Notes under the pieces: model-generated
Told to the model about the DNA's origin: nothing
The model's input: the letters and a program-made list of their open reading frames with translations, nothing else
The model's database searches: none
Assembly (NCBI GenBank): GCA_900555725.1
Contig: USMD01000097.1
Span: 1 to 6,994 of the forward strand
From: an uncultured Garciella sp.
GTDB taxonomy: Bacteria > Bacillota > Clostridia > Eubacteriales > Garciellaceae
Reading direction: 5' to 3'
Length of the DNA stretch: 6,994 bases
Shown: positions 1-4,191 of the stretch, one piece after another
How the letters are laid out: the number at the start of each line of letters is the position of its first letter
Position numbering within the stretch: position 1 is the first letter of the stretch
Made by a program: the position numbers and the translations under genes

Positions 1-44
1 ATTTCTGCCTGTCTCGTGGGCTCGGAGATGTGTATAAGAGACAG
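1..44 (+). other. Nextera i7 sequencing adapter (artefact)
   Basis: This stretch is not genomic. Positions 11-44 match the Illumina Nextera read-2 transposase adapter, ending in the 19-bp Tn5 mosaic end at 26-44. The eight bases at 3-10 (TTCTGCCT) are the reverse complement of AGGCAGAA, which I recall as Nextera index N703, and the preceding AT fits the end of the P7 primer. Real sequence starts at 45. The adapter replaces whatever lay upstream of the iscR -10 box. It should be trimmed before annotation or promoter prediction. Confidence 0.97.
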
Positions 45-50
45 GGATAA

Positions 51-56
51 TATAAT
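51..56 (+). promoter_or_regulatory. -10 box of the iscRSU promoter, -35 missing
   Basis: A perfect TATAAT lies 63 bases before the iscR start codon and predicts a transcription start near 63. With a 17-bp spacer, the -35 box would fall at about 28-33. That position is adapter sequence, so the true -35 is lost from this contig. The call rests on one perfect hexamer in AT-rich DNA plus its position just upstream of the operator-like palindrome. Confidence 0.55.
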
Positions 57-74
57 TATGGTATTCTTAAGATG

Positions 75-99
75 AATTCCGAGTCATACACTCGGAATT
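75..99 (+). promoter_or_regulatory. Probable IscR operator (25-bp palindrome)
   Basis: Perfect inverted repeat: left arm AATTCCGAGT (75-84), 5-base centre (85-89), right arm ACTCGGAATT (90-99). The 10-5-10 layout equals that of E. coli type 1 IscR sites, and the inner part of each arm (CCGA-T) resembles the YYGACT core of that consensus. It lies about 12-37 bases downstream of the predicted transcription start and 19 bases before the iscR start codon. Bound regulator there would block elongation or late initiation, which fits autorepression. In RNA it could also form a 10-bp hairpin, but no U-tract follows, so it is not an intrinsic terminator. Confidence 0.72.
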
Positions 100-118
100 A
101 AGAAAAGAGGTGATTTGA

Positions 119-568
119 TTGAAGCTTTCTACAAAGGGTAGATATGGAGTAACAGCAATGTTTGATTTAGCTGTTCGATATGGACAAGGCCCTATTTCTA
201 TTAAAGAAATTTCCGATAGGCAAGGAATTTCAGAGCCATATTTAGAACAATTATTTTCTAGCCTGAGAAAATCAGGATTGATTACTAGCATTCGAGGTGC
301 CCAAGGCGGATATGTTTTAGCCCGTCATCCAGGGGATATCACAGTTGGAGATGTGATTCGAGTATTAGAAGGACCTATTGCACCTACAGATTGTGTGTTA
401 GAAGAAGATCCTGTTGTATGTAAGAAATCAGATATTTGTATTACACGGGAGATATGGGCTGAAATCAGAGATAGTATTAGTAAAGTAGTAGATAATATTA
501 CTTTAGCTGATATGGTAGAAAAATATAAACAGAAACTAAATAACGATGCGTATATGTTTTATATTTAA
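119..568 (+). CDS. iscR: IscR-type Rrf2 family transcriptional regulator
   Basis: This is a 149-aa Rrf2-family repressor expected to sense Fe-S cluster status and control its own operon. An N-terminal winged helix-turn-helix spans about residues 1-80, with the KGRYGVTAM opening, the recognition-helix motif YLEQLF (41-46) and the wing RGAQGGY (59-65). Glu43, which tunes DNA-site choice in E. coli IscR, is present. Three cysteines (Cys92, Cys101, Cys107) would bind a [2Fe-2S] cluster. They separate it from CymR-type Rrf2 proteins, which lack the cysteines. The first gap is 8 residues rather than the 5 of E. coli, and the fourth ligand (His107 in E. coli) is Arg110 here. The start is TTG at 119, preceded by GAGGTGAT (107-114). 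No other start fits both the Shine-Dalgarno and the family N-terminus. iscS follows after 23 bases, and the palindrome at 75-99 is its likely target. Confidence 0.93.
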   Translation: MKLSTKGRYGVTAMFDLAVRYGQGPISIKEISDRQGISEPYLEQLFSSLRKSGLITSIRGAQGGYVLARHPGDITVGDVIRVLEGPIAPTDCVLEEDPVVCKKSDICITREIWAEIRDSISKVVDNITLADMVEKYKQKLNNDAYMFYI

Positions 569-579
569 ATCAAAGATTT

Positions 580-586
580 GGAGTGA
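580..586 (+). promoter_or_regulatory. Ribosome binding site that sets the iscS start
   Basis: GGAGTGA ends 5 bases before the ATG at 592. The in-frame GTG at 583 lies inside this Shine-Dalgarno and has no usable site of its own, so ATG 592 is the better start. Confidence 0.7.
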
Positions 587-591
587 GCAAA

Positions 592-1770
592 ATGGAAAGA
601 AGATATTTTGATTATGCAGCAACAACCCCTGTGGACCCAGAGATATTAGAGGAAATGTTGCCTTATTTCACAGAAAGTTTTGGAAATCCATCTAGTATTT
701 ATTCCTATGGAAGAGAAGCCAAAAAGGCTGTTGAGGAAGCAAGATCTAGAATAGCAAATTTCATTGGGGCAGATCCTAGGGAAGTATTTTTTACAGCAGG
801 GGGATCTGAATCTGATAACTGGGCAATTAAAGGAATTGCTATGGCATTAAAGGACAAAGGAAATCATATCATTACATCTAAGATTGAGCATCATGCGGTT
901 TTGCATGTTTGTGAATATTTAGAAAAACATGGTTTTAAAGTTACCTATCTTCCAGTAGATGAAAATGGGCTAATTAGTCTAGAAGATCTTAAAAATTCTA
1001 TTACTGATAAGACAATATTAATTAGCATTATGTTTGCCAATAATGAGATTGGTACTATTCAGCCCATTAAGGAAATAGGGAAGATAGCCAAAGAACATAA
1101 TATATATTTTCATACAGATGCTGTACAGGCATTGGGAAACATTAAGATTGATGTAAATGATATGAATATCGATCTAATGTCTATGTCATCTCATAAAATA
1201 TATGGGCCTAAGGGAATAGGAGCCCTTTATATTAGAAAAGGAATTAAAGTTGATCCATTTATCCATGGAGGAGCTCAAGAACGAAAGAAAAGAGCAGGTA
1301 CTGAGAATGTTCCAGGTATTGTAGGATTTGGTAAAGCTGTTGAAATTGCTTCTAATTCCTTACAGGAACATATAGAAACAACAGCAAAACTTAGGGATAA
1401 GTTAATAAATGGGATTTTAGAAAAAATTGATTATGTGAGGTTAAATGGACATCCTACCAAGCGGTTGCCAGGTAATGTAAATATGAGTTTTGAATTTGTA
1501 GAAGGAGAAGCGTTACTCCTTAATTTAGATATGATGGGTATTTGTGCTTCCAGTGGTTCTGCTTGTACTTCAGGATCATTAGATCCTTCCCATGTTTTAT
1601 TGGCGATAGGATTACCCCATGAAATAGCCCATGGTTCTTTGCGATTAACCATTGGAAGATATACAAAGGAAGAAGATATTGATTATGTACTTCAAGAGCT
1701 TCCTAAAATCGTTGATAAATTAAGACTTATGTCACCATTATATGAAAGAGTAAAGGGAGGAAATAAATAA
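592..1770 (+). CDS. iscS: Cysteine desulfurase, IscS/NifS type
   Basis: This is a 392-aa PLP-dependent fold-type I aminotransferase-class enzyme. It converts L-cysteine to L-alanine and leaves a persulfide on its active-site cysteine for transfer to IscU and other acceptors. Numbered from ATG 592, the landmarks are the YFDYAATTPVDP opening, His101 (stacks on the PLP ring), the HTDAVQ segment with Asp176 and Gln179 (PLP ring contacts), the SSHK motif with Schiff-base Lys202, and RAGTEN (235-240). The mobile catalytic loop SSGSACTSG carries Cys325. The long Cys loop marks group I (IscS/NifS) rather than SufS. Length agrees with the family (about 380-405 aa). An in-frame GTG at 583 would add three residues but overlaps the Shine-Dalgarno. 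The stop overlaps the iscU ATG by one base (TAATG), so the two are probably translationally coupled. No key residue is missing. Confidence 0.96.
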   Translation: MERRYFDYAATTPVDPEILEEMLPYFTESFGNPSSIYSYGREAKKAVEEARSRIANFIGADPREVFFTAGGSESDNWAIKGIAMALKDKGNHIITSKIEHHAVLHVCEYLEKHGFKVTYLPVDENGLISLEDLKNSITDKTILISIMFANNEIGTIQPIKEIGKIAKEHNIYFHTDAVQALGNIKIDVNDMNIDLMSMSSHKIYGPKGIGALYIRKGIKVDPFIHGGAQERKKRAGTENVPGIVGFGKAVEIASNSLQEHIETTAKLRDKLINGILEKIDYVRLNGHPTKRLPGNVNMSFEFVEGEALLLNLDMMGICASSGSACTSGSLDPSHVLLAIGLPHEIAHGSLRLTIGRYTKEEDIDYVLQELPKIVDKLRLMSPLYERVKGGNK

Positions 1771-2141
1771 TGTATAGTGATAAAGTTATGGATCATTTTG
1801 CAAATCCAAGAAATGTTGGAGAAATACCAGAAGCCAATGGTGTTGCCCAAGTAGGAAATCCAAAATGTGGAGATATTATGAAGATGTATTTAAAGGTAGA
1901 AGATAACATTATAAAAGATGTAAAATTCAAAACTTTTGGATGTGCTGGTGCAATATCTACTAGTAGTATAGCTACTGAAATGATCAAAGGGAAAACCCTT
2001 GAAGAAGCGGAAAAACTAACAAATAAGGCTGTAGTTGAGGCTTTGGATGGACTTCCAGCTGAGAAAATCCATTGTTCTGTATTAGCAGAACAAGCGATCA
2101 AAGCTGCTATTGAGGATTATCGTAAAAAAAATAATAAATAA
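1770..2141 (+). CDS. iscU: Fe-S cluster assembly scaffold IscU
   Basis: This is a 123-aa single-domain IscU/NifU-N protein that assembles [2Fe-2S] clusters from IscS persulfide sulfur and iron, then passes them to apoproteins. The cluster-site residues are all present: Cys33 and Asp35 in NPKCGD, Cys58 in TFGCAGA, and His101-Cys102 in KIHCSVLAEQAI. They correspond to E. coli IscU Cys37, Asp39, Cys63, His105 and Cys106. The Asp makes it a turnover scaffold rather than a dead homologue. The LPPVK motif that E. coli HscA recognises reads LPAEK here (95-99), and no hscA or hscB is present in the window. The C-terminal NifU domain of nitrogen-fixing NifU is absent. The start is ATG 1770, overlapping the iscS stop, with AGGGAGG at 1754-1760. 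A strong inverted repeat with an imperfect T-rich tail follows. This is the last gene of the ISC operon. Confidence 0.95.
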   Translation: MYSDKVMDHFANPRNVGEIPEANGVAQVGNPKCGDIMKMYLKVEDNIIKDVKFKTFGCAGAISTSSIATEMIKGKTLEEAEKLTNKAVVEALDGLPAEKIHCSVLAEQAIKAAIEDYRKKNNK

Positions 2142-2147
2142 CAATGT

Positions 2148-2200
2148 TTTTAGGAAATTGTGTCTAGGATGCAATTTCCTAAAATATTTTATAATCTCTT
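2148..2200 (+). terminator. Intrinsic terminator after iscU
   Basis: Perfect 13-bp stem, TTTTAGGAAATTG (2148-2160) with CAATTTCCTAAAA (2172-2184), and an 11-base loop, starting 7 bases after the iscU stop. The tail is T-rich but broken (TATTTTATAATCTCTT), and the stem is AT-rich, so termination may be partial. It marks the end of the iscRSU unit. The 70 bases between it and the next gene contain no convincing promoter. A weak TTTACT (2228-2233) with GATATA (2251-2256) is the best pair I could find, so the downstream pair may depend partly on readthrough. Confidence 0.8.
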
Positions 2201-2260
2201 TTGTAATACTATATTTATAAAAGGATTTTTACTTTAGAACAATTGTATAGGATATACATT

Positions 2261-2267
2261 GGAGGAG
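2261..2267 (+). promoter_or_regulatory. Ribosome binding site that sets the PRC-barrel gene start
   Basis: GGAGGAG sits 6 bases before TTG 2274. The longer in-frame reading from TTG 2259 would put the Shine-Dalgarno inside the gene and adds five residues (MEETK) ahead of the usual family N-terminus, so TTG 2274 is preferred. Confidence 0.75.
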
Positions 2268-2273
2268 ACGAAA

Positions 2274-2825
2274 TTGAGAAAGGCTAAGGATATATTGGGT
2301 TTGCCGGTTATTCTTTTAGATACTGGAGAGGAAGTATTTGATATCAAGGGTATTTTATTTAGTCCAAAAAATAAAAGGATATTAGGTTTTTTAATAGATG
2401 AAGGAGGATGGTTTAAAGGTGCTAAGATCCTTCTATTAAAACATGTGCATACTATTGGAAAAGATGCAGTGATTATACGAAATAAAGAGTTTATTATGTC
2501 ATCGGTGCAAATACCTGAGGTAGAACAGATACTAGAGGATAAATATAAGCTTTTTGATCTAGAAGCAATTGATAGTGAAGGGAATAAATTAGGTAGAATT
2601 GAAGATGTTTTATTTAATGAAAAGACCGGTAGAATTGATTCTTTAGAAATATCAGAAGGAGTTTTCGAAGACATCTTTTATGGAAGACTAAGAATTTTCC
2701 TTTCAGATAATATCAGATTTGAAGATCAAGGAGTTATTATTACAGATAAAAAGGGAATTGAAAAAATAGGAGGGCTTAAAAATTATTTTTCTGAAGAGAT
2801 AGATCGAAAGGGGCTTAGACATTAG
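2274..2825 (+). CDS. Double PRC-barrel domain protein (YrrD-like)
   Basis: This is a 183-aa soluble protein of two PRC-barrel domains with no signal peptide or membrane segment. Repeat 1 covers about residues 1-78 (RKAKDILGLPVI, then GILFSPKNKRILGFLIDEGGW). Repeat 2 covers about 88-160 (YKLFDLEAIDSEGNKLGRIEDVLFNEKTGRIDSLEIS). Both show the same pattern: an opening strand, a G-x-I turn, then a K-(T/N)-x-R-(I) hairpin. PRC-barrels are small beta-barrels found in the photosynthetic reaction centre H subunit, RimM and sporulation proteins. The biochemical role of this stand-alone type is unknown to me. I recall B. subtilis yrrD as a PRC-barrel gene in a comparable neighbourhood. The start is TTG 2274, set by GGAGGAG. 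The stop overlaps the next gene's GTG by one base, so the pair is probably co-translated and may work together at the membrane, which is an inference. Confidence 0.85.
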   Translation: MRKAKDILGLPVILLDTGEEVFDIKGILFSPKNKRILGFLIDEGGWFKGAKILLLKHVHTIGKDAVIIRNKEFIMSSVQIPEVEQILEDKYKLFDLEAIDSEGNKLGRIEDVLFNEKTGRIDSLEISEGVFEDIFYGRLRIFLSDNIRFEDQGVIITDKKGIEKIGGLKNYFSEEIDRKGLRH

Positions 2826-3877
2826 TGACATTTTCAAAAAAGAAATGGCAGTTACTTTTTTTAATTATAATTGGAATATTATTTTTTATTTTAATTTTTC
2901 GTATAAGAGGAGAATTAATGGAGATATTAAGCCCATTTATTTGGTCCATTATATTTGCCTATTTGCTAAATCCCCTTGTGAACTTTCTACAAGAGAAAAA
3001 GGTCAATAGATCTTTAGCCATCCTCATTACATATTTATTATTGACTGGAGTTTTTATTGTGATTGGGTGGGCAATTATACCTGTAATTATAAAAGAAACC
3101 AAAAATTTAATGGGAGATTTGCCTTATTATACGGAACAAGTCCAAGATTTTTTGTTCATGATACGTAAGTCAACAGAGACTCAATTACCGGGAATATTCA
3201 ATGATTTTATCGAAAACAGTATTAGTAGTGTCGAAAGTAGGATTGTAAATGGGGTACGAAGTGTTTCTATCACCATTGTAGATTTCTTTTCTGGGGTTTT
3301 AGATATTGTAATGATACCGATAGTAACCTATTATTTTTTAAAGGATAAGGAATATTTTAATAAAATAGTCATTCAATTAATTCCTAAAAAGTGGAGAACT
3401 AAAGTCATAGAGATGGCAAAGGATAGTGATAGAGTAATAGGAGGGTTTATAAGGGGAAAAATCATTGTGGCTATTTTTGTTGGAGTGCTTACTGCTTTTG
3501 GTTTATATTTACTAAATATAAATTATGCTATTATTATAGGAATTATTACGGGAATTATTGATATCATTCCCTATTTTGGGCCTGTAATAGCTGCTATTCC
3601 TGCTACAATGATAGCCTTTTTTCAGAATCCTATTAAGGTTGTATGGGTAATTATTTTATTTGTAATTGTTCAGCAAATAGAAGGAGACGTTATTGGACCT
3701 AAGGTAATTGGCTCTAGTGTAGGATTGCATCCTGTGGCAATTATTTTTTCATTGTTAATGGGAGGAACTTTCTTTGGAGTAATTGGAATGATAGTAGCTG
3801 TTCCTGTAGCTGGAACTGTGAAGGTGATAGGAAAACATATTATTAATTATATTGCTACAAACGATGACAACTATTGA
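2825..3877 (+). CDS. AI-2E family transporter-like membrane protein (YrrI-like)
   Basis: This is a 350-aa polytopic inner-membrane protein of the AI-2E (YdiK/PerM/TqsA) family. Hydrophobic segments lie at about 8-26, 31-56, 64-92, 149-172, 211-230, 233-265, 270-286 and 303-338, with a hydrophilic extracellular-type region at about 93-148. Family signatures are DIIPYFGPVIAAIPA (246-260) and QQIEGDVIGPKVIG (283-296). The family is named for E. coli TqsA, which affects autoinducer-2 export. Other members act in sodium/proton exchange or have no known substrate, and nothing here links this copy to AI-2. B. subtilis yrrI, as I recall, is the matching gene next to alaS. The start is GTG 2825, overlapping the previous stop as TAGTG, with AAAGGGG at 2807-2813. 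A later in-frame ATG (residue 32) would remove the first membrane segment and is rejected. The stop codon lies inside the alaS promoter -35 box, and no terminator follows it before the T-box. Confidence 0.88.
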   Translation: MTFSKKKWQLLFLIIIGILFFILIFRIRGELMEILSPFIWSIIFAYLLNPLVNFLQEKKVNRSLAILITYLLLTGVFIVIGWAIIPVIIKETKNLMGDLPYYTEQVQDFLFMIRKSTETQLPGIFNDFIENSISSVESRIVNGVRSVSITIVDFFSGVLDIVMIPIVTYYFLKDKEYFNKIVIQLIPKKWRTKVIEMAKDSDRVIGGFIRGKIIVAIFVGVLTAFGLYLLNINYAIIIGIITGIIDIIPYFGPVIAAIPATMIAFFQNPIKVVWVIILFVIVQQIEGDVIGPKVIGSSVGLHPVAIIFSLLMGGTFFGVIGMIVAVPVAGTVKVIGKHIINYIATNDDNY

Positions 3878-3902
3878 CAAAAATCTTTATCTTATATATA
3901 AT
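3874..3902 (+). promoter_or_regulatory. alaS sigma-A promoter
   Basis: Perfect TTGACA (3874-3879), a 17-bp spacer, and perfect TATAAT (3897-3902) predict a start near 3908-3910. The -35 box contains the TGA stop of the upstream membrane-protein gene, so the promoter begins inside coding sequence. It drives the T-box leader and alaS. Confidence 0.93.
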
Positions 3903-3908
3903 CCAAAG

Positions 3909-4166
3909 CAAAATAATATAAAAAAGCGATGAAAAGAAAGAGTATTTTTGCTGATTTCTCATAGAGAGGAAATCCATTAGCTGGAAGGTTTCTAGATAGG
4001 CAAAAAGAAGCAGTCTTAGAGTTTTAAGGTTAAAATGATAGTAGATCTTAACGGTCAGCAATCGTTATTTGCAGGAGGGATTGATTTCCATGAAATCAAT
4101 AACTAGGGTGGTACCGCGAGAAATGGTTTCTCGTCCCTATTGTGGGATGGGGGCCTTTTTGTTTTT
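3909..4166 (+). promoter_or_regulatory. T-box riboswitch, tRNA-Ala, controlling alaS
   Basis: The leader binds uncharged tRNA-Ala and permits transcription of alaS. Stem I has the AGTA motif at 3941-3944, with the stem TTTTTGC (3945-3951) paired to GCAAAAA (4000-4006). Its distal part carries AGAGAGG (3963-3969) and GCTGGAAGG (3980-3988). The 3' side of the specifier loop reads GAA-GCA-G, placing the specifier codon GCA (Ala) at 4010-4012. A stem II region follows. Stem III is a 9-bp hairpin (4080-4088 with 4092-4100). The T-box AGGGTGGTACCGCG is at 4105-4118. The antiterminator pairs AGGG (4105-4108) with CCCT (4135-4138) and CGAGAAA (4117-4123) with TTTCTCG (4127-4133), leaving the canonical 7-nt bulge TGGTACC (4109-4115). 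TGGT is complementary to an ACCA tRNA end, as expected for tRNA-Ala with discriminator A. Specifier and downstream gene agree. Confidence 0.97.
4128..4166 (+). terminator. T-box regulated terminator
   Basis: TTTCTCGTCCC-region bases up to 4137 pair with GGGATGGGGG (4144-4153) through Watson-Crick and G-U pairs around a TATTGT loop. The runs TTTTT-G-TTTTT (4156-4166) follow. The 5' arm is the same sequence that forms the 3' arm of the antiterminator, so the two folds are mutually exclusive. It also would stop readthrough from the upstream membrane-protein gene when tRNA-Ala is charged. Confidence 0.9.
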
Positions 4167-4191
4167 AAAAAGAAAGTAAGGAGGAATCAAA

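Noticed and set aside
75..99. Intrinsic terminator or attenuator upstream of iscR
   Set aside because: The stem is not followed by a T-run, and the iscR Shine-Dalgarno comes at once. The symmetry and spacing fit a protein operator better.
583..591. iscS start at GTG 583
   Set aside because: The GTG overlaps the only good Shine-Dalgarno. ATG 592 has correct spacing and gives the usual NifS N-terminus.
2259..2273. Longer PRC-barrel protein starting at TTG 2259
   Set aside because: It would place the strong GGAGGAG site inside the gene, has no site of its own, and adds residues not expected before the family's opening motif.
1431..2674. Minus-strand reading frames opposite iscS, iscU and the PRC-barrel gene, and others near 67-291, 3855-4061 and 5398-5583
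   Set aside because: They are complementary to well-supported genes or to the T-box leader, have no recognisable domains or ribosome sites, and show low-complexity composition expected from reversed AT-rich codons.
2825..3877. Quorum-sensing AI-2 exporter
   Set aside because: The family name derives from TqsA. No luxS or AI-2 uptake gene is near, and related proteins have other or unknown substrates, so a specific AI-2 role is not supported.
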